Notes under the pieces: model-generated
What the model saw: only the letters and a program-made list of their open reading frames with translations
Told to the model about the DNA's origin: nothing
The model's database searches: none
Part shown: piece by piece, positions 46,071 to 54,490 of the stretch
Layout: the number at the start of each line of letters is the position of its first letter
Numbering within the stretch: position 1 is the first letter of the stretch
Made by a program: the position numbers and the translations under genes
Source: Pontiella desulfatans
GTDB lineage: Bacteria > Verrucomicrobiota > Kiritimatiellia > Kiritimatiellales > Pontiellaceae
DNA length: 64,000 nt
NCBI RefSeq assembly: GCF_900890425.1
Contig: NZ_CAAHFG010000003.1
Coordinates: forward strand, 992,001-1,056,000
Direction: 5' to 3'

Positions 46071-46115
46071 TGTTAATCTCTTGGTCGGGGTGTTCAAGCC
46101 CCTCCGGACCCACCA
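46071..46115 (+). other. tRNA-Asn-like 3' half, possible old attachment site
   Basis: TTGTTAA resembles an anticodon loop with GTT, followed by TGGTCGGGG, a T-loop-like GTTCAAGC and CCGGACCCACCA ending in CCA. The stems have mismatches and an extra base, and no 5' half is found, so it is not a functional tRNA. Attachment sites of integrases often span this part of a tRNA gene. Resemblance only. Confidence 0.3.
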
Positions 46116-46331
46116 CTCTTTTGTTTCATCTTGTCCAATGTTTACAGGGGTTTGGTACATATTTTGCGCTTCGTCCCTCTCCTTGATAGCCCCTGATATT
46201 TTACGCAAAAACCCGATCTTTGACCAAAGAAGTGGCAAAGAAGTGGCAAAGATTTTGGCCGCACCCAACGCGGGGGAATCAACGGCAAGCACGATGCCGA
46301 TCCGTAGATCCCGTAATGGCGGGCAAAAAAG

Positions 46332-46529
46332 TCAGTTCCTCGAGAGGAAGCCTTCGATTGTTTCCATCAGTAGCTTGGCCAGTCGGTTCAGCAGGAAGAT
46401 GTCCTCTGGACGGGCCTGCTTCAGTTCCAGCGTTTCCAATACGCCCCGATGCTGCAGCATCAGATCCTCGGCCGGCAAGCGGGAGGTTTCCGCCTCGTTG
46501 CCGAAGCAGTAGGGCGAAAGGTAACGCTG
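46332..46529 (-). pseudogene. Fragment of a decayed reading frame
   Basis: 65 codons after a TGA (46532-46530) read like real protein (YCFGNEAETSRLPAED, VLETLELKQARPED, LAKLLMETIEGFL) and end at a normal stop. A neighbouring frame upstream on the same strand (RAYEDLYVSVREG) may be its original N-terminus, which implies a frameshift. The family is not recognised. Confidence 0.3.
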
Positions 46530-46827
46530 TCATGCAGATTGCGGTGGGCGCAGCAACGCGGGTCCGACGGCAGGATAAAGTCAAGGGAACGCCCCTCCCG
46601 GACAGAGACATAGAGATCTTCATATGCGCGGTAGCCGCAGATCGGCTCTCCCCGCCAGGATTGACTTAGCACAAATCCTAACATAGAAAATGGGATTCGT
46701 ATGTGGGGGCACGTCACAACTGCCATGAAGAGCGTTTCACAAGAGAAAATGGGAAAGAGTGTTGGATGGAATTCGTTTCTGTAACACATGTATGCAAATG
46801 AACAGCGTATCTTCCAGATTGGACGTG

Positions 46828-48996
46828 ATGCTAAGACGCATCGTTTTGGCTATGGCCGCTTTGTTGGCCTGGCCCGTTTCGCTGTACGCGGCTTCTTTGG
46901 ATTCTGAGAACGAGGTGCTTGCTGCGCCCGATAAGCAGCCGATTATCTGGAGGATCCCGCGGGAACGCCGCGAGCTGATGGAAGAATCGGACCGGCTGCG
47001 TGAGGAGCTTGCCGGGCTGCCTGCTTTCTCGGAATCACGCCAGATCGACAGCTACGGTTTCCATGGGGGATATCTCCCCGTGCTGGAAGAGCTTCCGGAA
47101 GAGCCTCGATGGACCGTGGACGTGCAGTTTGGGGAGAAAGCCGAGCTGGAGCATATTTTTCTGGTTCCGGCGATAGACCCGCGCTTTAGCGGAATACGAT
47201 CCTACGGCTTTCCCCGACGTTTCCGTGTATCGGTCGTTCTGTCAGATGGCACTGTTTCCCCGGTGTCGGAGTTTCTGGAAAGAGATGCGCCGGATAACGA
47301 CTATGTACCGCGCCGGATAAAGCTGGATGAACCGGGCGGAGCAATAATCCGTATCGAGGTTTATCAGGGGGCGGTGGAGGGCGAAAAAGAATATTTTGCC
47401 ATGGGTGAAGTTATTGGTGTTTCAAATGATAACATTTGGAGTGCCGAGCAGGTGGAGGTCAGCCGATCTTTTGAGTCAAAGCCGTATTGGAGCAGGGATT
47501 ACCTGATTGATCAAAAGACCGGTCTCGGTATGCCGCTGGGTGCTGCTGTGCAGAACCCGGCTTTTGATGCAGATCATGATTTTATCACGGAGTTGAATAA
47601 TGAACCTGAGTCACCGCTTATCATTGCGCTTCATTTGGGAAGAGCCCGGTGGGTGGGATGGGTTTCGCTGTTCCCTCCAAAGGCACCGGATGGGGGCGTG
47701 GTTCCCGGCTTCGGTTTCCCCGGGGAAGTGGAATTTTTCATGGTCGATTCATTGCCGGAGTCCAGAGAAATGATTGGCCGGCGGACTCCCTATTTATGGG
47801 ACAAAGGCAATCCCGGCGACAATATGGTCCGCATTCCCCTCTACTCTCAGAAGGGTCGTTGGCTGCTGCTTAAATTCAACGATCTTGCAGAACAAGATGG
47901 ACGGAATTTTTTGGGGCTGGGTGAGATCGTTGTACACCAGAGAAACGAACTCCTGGCCATAAAAGACATACATCTGCTCGGCTTCCCCGCGGGGGCGCAG
48001 GAGATCGCTTCACGGCTGGTGGATGGGCTGGTCGGGGGACGCTCCGTCCTGTCAATGCGGGACTGGTTTGGGATAATCGACCGGCAATACCGACTAAATG
48101 CTGAATTGCAACGTGCTGTTGCGAAGGAAGCTGAGCTTGGGGCGCAATGGGAGATGTTTTTGCGCCGTTTGTGGATCGTGCTGGCGGCGGCGATTTTAAT
48201 GGCGTTGGCGGTTGCTATCGTCTCGCGGCGAATCAGTCTCCAGAAGCTCCGGCTTCGTCTTGCAGAGGAGCATCATCAGACCGAATTGGAGCAGTTGAAA
48301 CTTCGCTTTTTTACCCATATTTCGCATGAACTTCGAACACCGCTATCGGTGATCCAGGCGCCGATCGAGCGCGCGATCAAGGCGGTTTCGGATCAAAAAC
48401 TGAAAGACTACCTGAGTATGGCACTCAGAAATGTCGGTGAGCTGCAGCAATTGGTGGAGCAGATTCTTGAGCTGCGTCGGATTCACGACGGGAAGATGCG
48501 CATCGAAACCCGGCAGGTGGATGTGGTGAAACTGGTTGGCGGGATCGTGGACTCATTGATGCCGCTGGCTTCCGGTCAGGATATAGAACTTGTATTTGAG
48601 CCGAAAATGGAACACGCCTCTGTTTGTACGGATCCGCATGCACTTAAACGGGTGTTGGGTAACCTGACCGGCAATGCACTCAAGTATACCCCGGCAGGCG
48701 GGCGTGTTCTGATCGGACTTTCCATGGACAAACAAAATCTGGTTTGTTCCGTCGAAGATACCGGGCCGGGTATTTCGGAGGAGGATCTTTCTCATATTTT
48801 TGAGCAGCACTTCCGCGCGGAATCGGCGGTTTCGGCGCATGTGCCCGGTTCCGGGATCGGGCTGGCACTGGTTCAGGAACTGGTTGAGCTCATGTCCGGT
48901 ACTGTACGGGTGGAAAGCCCCGTGGCCGATGGGCGGGGAACGAGGTTTGTGGTGAGTTTTGCGTTAGCAGGGCAGGTGAATAATGAAAAAGCATAA
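46828..48996 (+). CDS. Sensor histidine kinase with large periplasmic domain
   Basis: 722 residues from ATG 46828, preceded by GGA at a short distance and opening a signal peptide/first membrane segment (LRRIVLAMAALLAWPVSLYA); in-frame ATGs at 46759 and 46798 are alternatives. Residues about 25-440 are a periplasmic beta-rich sensor with two discoidin-like halves (WTVDVQFGEKAELEHI, RRFRVSVVLSDGT; then PLIIALHLGRARWVGW). A membrane helix lies at about 445-466, then a HisKA domain with His500 in THISHELRTPL and a HATPase domain (NLTGNALKYTP, DTGPGISEE, GSGIGLAL). It probably senses a glycan fragment and phosphorylates the regulator encoded next, whose start it overlaps by 14 bp. No receiver domain is attached. 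Confidence 0.88.
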   Translation: MLRRIVLAMAALLAWPVSLYAASLDSENEVLAAPDKQPIIWRIPRERRELMEESDRLREELAGLPAFSESRQIDSYGFHGGYLPVLEELPEEPRWTVDVQFGEKAELEHIFLVPAIDPRFSGIRSYGFPRRFRVSVVLSDGTVSPVSEFLERDAPDNDYVPRRIKLDEPGGAIIRIEVYQGAVEGEKEYFAMGEVIGVSNDNIWSAEQVEVSRSFESKPYWSRDYLIDQKTGLGMPLGAAVQNPAFDADHDFITELNNEPESPLIIALHLGRARWVGWVSLFPPKAPDGGVVPGFGFPGEVEFFMVDSLPESREMIGRRTPYLWDKGNPGDNMVRIPLYSQKGRWLLLKFNDLAEQDGRNFLGLGEIVVHQRNELLAIKDIHLLGFPAGAQEIASRLVDGLVGGRSVLSMRDWFGIIDRQYRLNAELQRAVAKEAELGAQWEMFLRRLWIVLAAAILMALAVAIVSRRISLQKLRLRLAEEHHQTELEQLKLRFFTHISHELRTPLSVIQAPIERAIKAVSDQKLKDYLSMALRNVGELQQLVEQILELRRIHDGKMRIETRQVDVVKLVGGIVDSLMPLASGQDIELVFEPKMEHASVCTDPHALKRVLGNLTGNALKYTPAGGRVLIGLSMDKQNLVCSVEDTGPGISEEDLSHIFEQHFRAESAVSAHVPGSGIGLALVQELVELMSGTVRVESPVADGRGTRFVVSFALAGQVNNEKA

Positions 48997-49765
48997 GGAA
49001 CATTCGGAGCAGGTTTTAGTGGTCGAGGATAATCCGGACCTGCGAATGGTCCTCGAGACTGAACTCGAAGACGACTATGAGATTCTGACGGCCTCGAATG
49101 GCCGCGAAGGGCTGGAACTGGCGCTGCTGCACCTGCCGGATCTGGTCATCGCCGACATTATGATGCCCGTTATGTCCGGGATCGAGCTGTGCAGCGCACT
49201 CAAGGGCAATGAACTTACCAACCACATCCCGGTTGTGATGCTGACGGCCCGTGACAAGGAAAGCGAGCAGGTCGAAGGACTGGAGGTCGGTGCTAACGAC
49301 TATATAACCAAACCGTTCTCCATACCGATTTTGAAGATGCGAGTTAACAATCTGCTGGAATCCCGCCGGAATTTTCGCGAACGCATGATGCGCCAATGGA
49401 GGGACGGCGGGTTGAGGGAGACCTCTCCAGCTCCTTTTGAGGATCCGCTCGTGAACCGTGCCGTCGAACTGATCCTTCAGCATATAGACGATTCCGCTTT
49501 TGGGGTCGAAGAGCTGGCGCAGACGATGAATCTGAACAGTCGTACCCTGCAACGCAAGCTGAAGGTCTTGACGGATCAGACTCCTCGGGAATTTATCCGT
49601 TCTATCCGCATGCGAGAGGCACATCTACTGTTACGTACGGGGGAGCTCAGTATTTCGGAGGTTGCCTTTCAGGTAGGCTATCGGGAGCCGACTCATTTCA
49701 GCCGCAGCTTTAAACAGGTGTTCGGTATCTCCCCCTCGCAGCTGCGTGATCGCGGGCAGGAATAA
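48983..49765 (+). CDS. Response regulator with AraC-type DNA-binding domain
   Basis: 260 residues. Receiver domain with acidic pair VVEDN, phospho-acceptor Asp58 in VIADIMMP, Thr in MLTARD and Lys in ITKPF. Residues about 155-258 form an AraC-family double helix-turn-helix (FGVEELAQTMNLNSRTLQRK, ISEVAFQVGYREPTHFSRSF). With the overlapping kinase gene it makes a two-gene version of the hybrid two-component systems that activate polysaccharide-utilisation loci in Bacteroidota. It probably activates part of this locus. AraC-type regulators usually bind direct rather than inverted repeats, so it is not an obvious ligand for the 19-bp palindrome. Confidence 0.93.
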   Translation: MKKHKEHSEQVLVVEDNPDLRMVLETELEDDYEILTASNGREGLELALLHLPDLVIADIMMPVMSGIELCSALKGNELTNHIPVVMLTARDKESEQVEGLEVGANDYITKPFSIPILKMRVNNLLESRRNFRERMMRQWRDGGLRETSPAPFEDPLVNRAVELILQHIDDSAFGVEELAQTMNLNSRTLQRKLKVLTDQTPREFIRSIRMREAHLLLRTGELSISEVAFQVGYREPTHFSRSFKQVFGISPSQLRDRGQE

Positions 49766-50089
49766 TCATATCCACAGTTCCGGATCGCTCTGGAATCATA
49801 GAATCATTCTCCGCTGGGCCTCGGCGGCTGCTAAATGGATACCCTGCTGCGTCCCCCGCCATTTCGTATGAGATAATATGAAAAGCCTTCCGGCGGTTTT
49901 TGTCGCGTAATGGTCTGTCTTTTGTCGGGTACGGGTTAACGCATTTTTGACCCACGGTGCTAGTTTGTTGACCCTGTAGTAAATCAAAGGGTTGTTTGCT
50001 GGTAATGAGATCCATGCACTTCTGGTGGGGATCATTGCAGGCAGAAATGAGTACAAAACACGCATAATAGTCCGACAACAAGGAGGTAC
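49766..50089. other. 324-bp intergenic region upstream of the 50090 gene
   Basis: No gene. It should hold the promoter of the 50090-53034 genes, but no clear -35/-10 pair or 19-bp motif is visible. A strong ribosome site AAGGAGG lies at 50081-50087. Confidence 0.55.
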
Positions 50090-52279
50090 ATGATGAGGAA
50101 AACAGGTTATATTTTGATTGCTTCGGTTTTAATGGCTGGGCTGGCTTCGGCGCAGATCTGGTCGGAAGATTTTGATCCGGCTCCGGTGCTGAATGAAGAT
50201 GGATTCGGTGAGATCACCAATGAGTGGTCGACCGGGCAATGGATTCATACCAAGGCTTCGAATGTCTCAAATGTTGTGGAAGGTGTGACCAACCTGGTTC
50301 TCCAGTTAAGAAGCGATGGTGGATCCAATGTGGGTGATACCGAGGGGGCCGGCATTTCATTGGATGGCAGCCTGTTCTCTTCCGCCGGCACCTACGCCGT
50401 TGAAGTCGCGGTTCTTTCGGATTCGAACAGTGTCGGGGCATTGGGCGTAAGTATTTATGATGCCGATATCGGTTCCGGCGGAACCAATAGCTACCGGCTG
50501 GATACGAAAATGAATTTGAAGAATGTCTGGCTCGATGTGAATGCTGTCGGTGATGCCTCGGCCACGCTGCTGACTCAGGCCAAGCTCGTTGCCGGCACCA
50601 CCAATCAGGTTGTCTTTTCCTATGACGGCAGTGGCGATGTGGTTCTGATGCTGGGGGCCATGCAACGCTGGGTTGACGTCCAGAGTCTTCTTAAAATTGA
50701 TGATATCAGCGTGGATGTGGCAGCCGCCAACAATGCACCGGTCTTTTCCGCCGATTCTATCACCAATCTGGCGGCGGGAGCGGAGGGGGCGGCCTACAGC
50801 GACACCATTGCCGGCACGGCGACGGATGTCGATCCGGATACAATTTCCTATTACAAGGTTTTCGGCCCAGACTGGCTGGTTGTTGCCTCCGACGGCTCCC
50901 TTTCGGGAACTCCGCCTAACGGAGCAGATGGACTTAACCGGTTCGAAATCTGGGTGACCGATGGAAATGGCGGCTACGACGGCGTCGATCTCGAAATCAC
51001 CGTGACTGATACCCTGAACAATCCCCCGGTATTCACTTCAGATCCGATTTTAAAGAAGTTTGCCTTCGTCGACCTGGCCTACAGCGAATCGATGAGTGTG
51101 GACGTCTTCGACAACCAGGGTGACCCGATCACCTTCGCCAAGGTGGGTTATACGGGTTTCGGGGCGGACTGGCTGCAGATCAGTACAAATGGCACGCTGA
51201 CCGGTACGCCCACAGGTGAAAATTTGGGGGCGGCCGAGTGGCAGGTGGAGATCAGCGACGGCTTGCTGGCGAGCACCGGCACACTGTCCATTACCGTGAA
51301 TCCGCCTGCAATATGGTCGGAGAATTTCGAGACGGCGTCTCTGACCGATGCGGGGGCCGATGGTATTGCCTATGTACCTACCGATGTTACGACGAATGAA
51401 TGGATCGGTGCCGACGGCAATGGTGCCGATATCATTGATTCAGGAACCTCAATGGAACTGAAGGTGTATTCCCGTAACCAGGCCGATGACCGGAACCGGG
51501 GCGCCGCAATTGCGCTTGGAGCAGACGAGTTCTCGGATGGAGCAGGCGATTATTTACTGAATTTCGACTATACATTCCGGAATCAGGGAAGCTTGGTCAT
51601 TAAGATTTGGGAAACATCCGCGAATAGTGGAAGTTACGGCATGCAGGTGGAAGACACTACTACTGCTCCGGCGGACGGGTCGAATTTCGTGGTCGTGCCG
51701 ACCGGCGATGCGGTCACGAATCTGCTCGTGACCCAGACCTATGGAGCGGGTGACGACGGTAAGAACCACACCATCGATTTCTCTTATGGAGGAATTGGCG
51801 ATGTGGTCATCCAGATCTATTCCACCGGTAAATCCCGAACGCAGCGCGTCGATAACCTGGGCGTGTTCTTCGCTGAAGATCTGGCCAATCCATATGCAGT
51901 ATGGGCCTCCTCTTATGAATTGGTTTACGGGCCGGAGGGCGACGATGATGAAGATGGTCTGAGCAATCTCTATGAATATGGTCTGGGTCTTGATCCGACC
52001 AATACGGTCGACCCCAATGCCGTTGCGGATGGTGCGTTGCCGACTTTTGGAAATGGTTCCGGAGGTATGGAATACATCCATGCACAGCGCACGGATGACA
52101 GTTCCCTGACATACTACCTGGAGCTCGACGGTGATCTTGTCAATGCGCCGGGTTGGACCAATGTCGGCTACACCGTAACAGGCACCAACATAACGGGGGG
52201 CACATTTGATTATGTTACGAATGCCATCCCGACGACTGACGCCCAGAAGTTCATTAGACTGGTTGTTGAGCAGCAGTAG
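50090..52279 (+). CDS. Secreted jelly-roll/cadherin-like repeat protein
   Basis: 729 residues behind AAGGAGG, with a signal peptide (TGYILIASVLMAGLASA). Two related jelly-roll modules at about 22-212 (IWSEDFD, YDADIGSGGTNSYR) and 406-600 (IWSENFE, VIKIWE) flank two cadherin-like/CADG repeats (about 213-400; NNAPVFSADS, GSLSGTP, NNPPVFTSDP, GTLTGTP). The C-terminus has the Asp-rich segment (YGPEGDDDEDGLSNLYEYG) and the common tail (FIRLVVEQQ). No catalytic residues are evident, so the role is probably adhesion to, or binding of, polysaccharide. The next gene encodes a PEP-CTERM protein with a related jelly roll. Confidence 0.78.
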   Translation: MMRKTGYILIASVLMAGLASAQIWSEDFDPAPVLNEDGFGEITNEWSTGQWIHTKASNVSNVVEGVTNLVLQLRSDGGSNVGDTEGAGISLDGSLFSSAGTYAVEVAVLSDSNSVGALGVSIYDADIGSGGTNSYRLDTKMNLKNVWLDVNAVGDASATLLTQAKLVAGTTNQVVFSYDGSGDVVLMLGAMQRWVDVQSLLKIDDISVDVAAANNAPVFSADSITNLAAGAEGAAYSDTIAGTATDVDPDTISYYKVFGPDWLVVASDGSLSGTPPNGADGLNRFEIWVTDGNGGYDGVDLEITVTDTLNNPPVFTSDPILKKFAFVDLAYSESMSVDVFDNQGDPITFAKVGYTGFGADWLQISTNGTLTGTPTGENLGAAEWQVEISDGLLASTGTLSITVNPPAIWSENFETASLTDAGADGIAYVPTDVTTNEWIGADGNGADIIDSGTSMELKVYSRNQADDRNRGAAIALGADEFSDGAGDYLLNFDYTFRNQGSLVIKIWETSANSGSYGMQVEDTTTAPADGSNFVVVPTGDAVTNLLVTQTYGAGDDGKNHTIDFSYGGIGDVVIQIYSTGKSRTQRVDNLGVFFAEDLANPYAVWASSYELVYGPEGDDDEDGLSNLYEYGLGLDPTNTVDPNAVADGALPTFGNGSGGMEYIHAQRTDDSSLTYYLELDGDLVNAPGWTNVGYTVTGTNITGGTFDYVTNAIPTTDAQKFIRLVVEQQ

Positions 52280-52344
52280 GAATCTAGATTAACGGAATGT
52301 TTTCCGCCGCTTTGTCGGCGGGGATTAACAAAAGGAGAAAGCAC

Positions 52345-53034
52345 ATGATGAAAATGATAAGAATGATGGTTGGCCTGTCGCTGATGGCCGGAATCGCTTC
52401 GGCTACACCGATTCTGGATGAAACATTTGATACATCGGTCGGACTGGTCATTGATAACAATGCCCAGTTTACCAATGAGGTTGCCTGGGGGCAGTGGGTC
52501 GGCACCGCCGATGCTGTAGAGAATGTTGGAAGCTTGAAGGTGGTCGGTACCGATGGTAAGACGCGCGGTGTTTTTATCTCGTTGAATGAGTCTGAATTTG
52601 CCGATGAGGTGGCTGATTATCGATTGACACTTCATTGGTCGATGACGCTGAGTGCTGACAGTTATCTAAAGACCCAGATTTTCGAAGCGGATATCGGTTC
52701 CGGCGGTGTGGGTAACTATTATTTGATCGATTCCTATGCGGGTTCAGGCACCGGACCCAGCATGAGCACAACAGGGGATGCCTTCAAGAATCAGATTACC
52801 AATACGGTTTCGGTGGCCGGGATCGTTAATAATCAGGAACAGGTGATCGAATTCAGTACAGATGGGACGCATGATGTTGCGATGGTATTTGCTCATATGT
52901 CAACTTCAGCTACTAAAGGTGTACTCTATCTTGAAGATGTCCGCCTGGAAGTCATTCCTGAACCGGCGACGCTGGGTCTGGTTGTTGCGACCGGAACCGG
53001 TATTCTGTTCATCCGCCGCCGTCTCATGATGTAG
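52345..53034 (+). CDS. PEP-CTERM-anchored jelly-roll protein
   Basis: 229 residues from ATG 52345, chosen for the AAAGGAG ribosome site; a longer frame from 52297 lacks one. Signal peptide, a single jelly-roll module like those of the 50090 protein (ILDETFDTS, FEADIGSGGVGNYY, VLYLEDVRLEV), and a C-terminal sorting signal: PEPATLGL, a hydrophobic segment, then FIRRRL. PEP-CTERM proteins are cut and sorted by an exosortase, which is not encoded here. It is the only protein in the window with this signal. A terminator follows. Confidence 0.85.
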   Translation: MMKMIRMMVGLSLMAGIASATPILDETFDTSVGLVIDNNAQFTNEVAWGQWVGTADAVENVGSLKVVGTDGKTRGVFISLNESEFADEVADYRLTLHWSMTLSADSYLKTQIFEADIGSGGVGNYYLIDSYAGSGTGPSMSTTGDAFKNQITNTVSVAGIVNNQEQVIEFSTDGTHDVAMVFAHMSTSATKGVLYLEDVRLEVIPEPATLGLVVATGTGILFIRRRLMM

Positions 53035-53058
53035 GTTCCGGGTGCAGTTGAAATGAAG

Positions 53059-53088
53059 AACCTCCTCCTTGCGGGGAGGTTTTTTTCA
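53059..53088 (+). terminator. Rho-independent terminator after PEP-CTERM gene
   Basis: AACCTCC and GGAGGTT pair around a short loop and are followed by T7. Confidence 0.85.
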
Positions 53089-53147
53089 GCCATGCCAAGA
53101 GCAGTAATGGGCAAAACATAATTAAAGAGAACAAGCAGGGATGCACT

Positions 53148-54464
53148 ATGAAGAGAATCACGAGTACACTTTTAGTTGGAATGTTATGCCTTTCGGTTGT
53201 CGCGAAGCCGTCGCAGCCCAATATCCTCCTGATTCTGGCGGATGATCTGGGCTATGCGGATTTGAGTATCCATGGTTGCACGCAATTTAAGACGCCGAAT
53301 ATTGATTCCATCGGGCAGGGTGGGGTGCGTTTTAAGCAGGGCTATGTCAGCAATTCGGTCTGTGCTCCTTCGCGAGCCGGGCTGTTAACGGGCCGCACCG
53401 GGATCGGATTCGAAGGCAACGCGGATGCCGTGAATGGTCTTGACCTGAGTCTGGAGACCATGGCCGATACACTGAAACGTGCGGGTTACGGCACCTCCTG
53501 CATCGGCAAGTGGCATCTGGGAGCGCAGGATACGCACTATCCAACCCAGCGCGGATTTGATTATTTCTGTGGTCTGCGCGAGGGTTCCCGAACCTATTTT
53601 TATGACGAAAGCAACAGCGATTCGCCCGGTAATCCGCACGGCATCGAACTCAACGGAAAGCAGATCAAATTTGAGGGCTATCTGACCGATTTCCTGACCG
53701 ACCAGGCGATCGGGGTGATCGACCGCCATACCGCATCCATGCCGGATAAACCGTTTTTTATGTATCTCTCCTACACCGCTCCCCATGGACCGATGCAATG
53801 CAAGCCCGGCACCGAAATCCAGAACCTGTCAACTAAAAGCGAAAAGCGCCCTGTTTATGCCGCCATGGTGGTTTCGCTCGATGAAGGGATCGGGCGTGTG
53901 CTTCAGACATTGGAAGACAAAGGGTTAAAAGAGAACACATTGGTTGTATTTCTGAGCGACAACGGTGGCCCGACCTACAAGAACGGTTCAAGTAATTGGC
54001 CGCTGAAGGGCAAAAAGGGATCAACCGATGAGGGGGGACTGCGTGTGCCGTTCTTGCTTCAGTGGCCGGAAAAAATCCCGGCGGGGCAAATTCGCGATGA
54101 TATGGTTATCAGCCTCGACCTGCTGCCTACGTTTTCTTCGGTGGCCGGGGTTGAACCGCCGGAAAAGATGTCGGGACTCAACCTGATGCCGTATCTGACC
54201 AATCCACAAAATGCGCTTGCTGACCGTGGGTTTTTCTGGCGGCGGGCCGGGATGAAAAACTGCGCTTTGCGTTCGGGTGATTATAAGTGGATTGAAAACC
54301 GCAATAAAGGCGAGCAATACCTGTACAACCTGAAGGACGATATTTCGGAAAAGAATAACCTCGTTACAGAATTTCCCGAGGTGGCGGAAAGGATGAGGTC
54401 GGAATACGTGAAGTGGGAATCTACCATTCCTGACCCTCCCCCGGTTGAATCATCGTCTGAATAG
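53148..54464 (+). CDS. S1 family sulfatase (arylsulfatase A-like)
   Basis: 438 residues with a signal peptide, compact for the family. LILADDLGYADLS carries the metal ligands and CAPSR (Cys72) the formylglycine site; CIGKWHLGAQD, LSDNGGPTYKNGSS and DEGGLRVPF follow. AGGGA precedes the ATG. It is 26 bp upstream of the large beta-helix gene and probably heads a unit that continues to the window end. Confidence 0.93.
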   Translation: MKRITSTLLVGMLCLSVVAKPSQPNILLILADDLGYADLSIHGCTQFKTPNIDSIGQGGVRFKQGYVSNSVCAPSRAGLLTGRTGIGFEGNADAVNGLDLSLETMADTLKRAGYGTSCIGKWHLGAQDTHYPTQRGFDYFCGLREGSRTYFYDESNSDSPGNPHGIELNGKQIKFEGYLTDFLTDQAIGVIDRHTASMPDKPFFMYLSYTAPHGPMQCKPGTEIQNLSTKSEKRPVYAAMVVSLDEGIGRVLQTLEDKGLKENTLVVFLSDNGGPTYKNGSSNWPLKGKKGSTDEGGLRVPFLLQWPEKIPAGQIRDDMVISLDLLPTFSSVAGVEPPEKMSGLNLMPYLTNPQNALADRGFFWRRAGMKNCALRSGDYKWIENRNKGEQYLYNLKDDISEKNNLVTEFPEVAERMRSEYVKWESTIPDPPPVESSSE

Positions 54465-54490
54465 AAGAACAAAAAGAAGGAGAGGAAAAA

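Larger units (their letters stand above)
45747..46827. other. ~1.1-kb decayed region
   Basis: No intact gene is convincing. A 63-codon + frame (45821-46012) has no family. A tRNA-like 3' half lies near 46071-46115, and a - strand frame at 46332-46529 reads like protein but starts right after a stop. The region looks like the eroded end of an integrated element. Confidence 0.5.

Noticed and set aside
49960-49985. Motif-like TTGTTGACCCTGTAGTA upstream of the 50090 gene
   Set aside because: Half-site spacing does not match the seven aligned sites.
52262-52280. GTTGAGCAGCAGTAG resembling the 19-bp motif
   Set aside because: It is the coding end of the 50090 gene and the spacing is two bases short.
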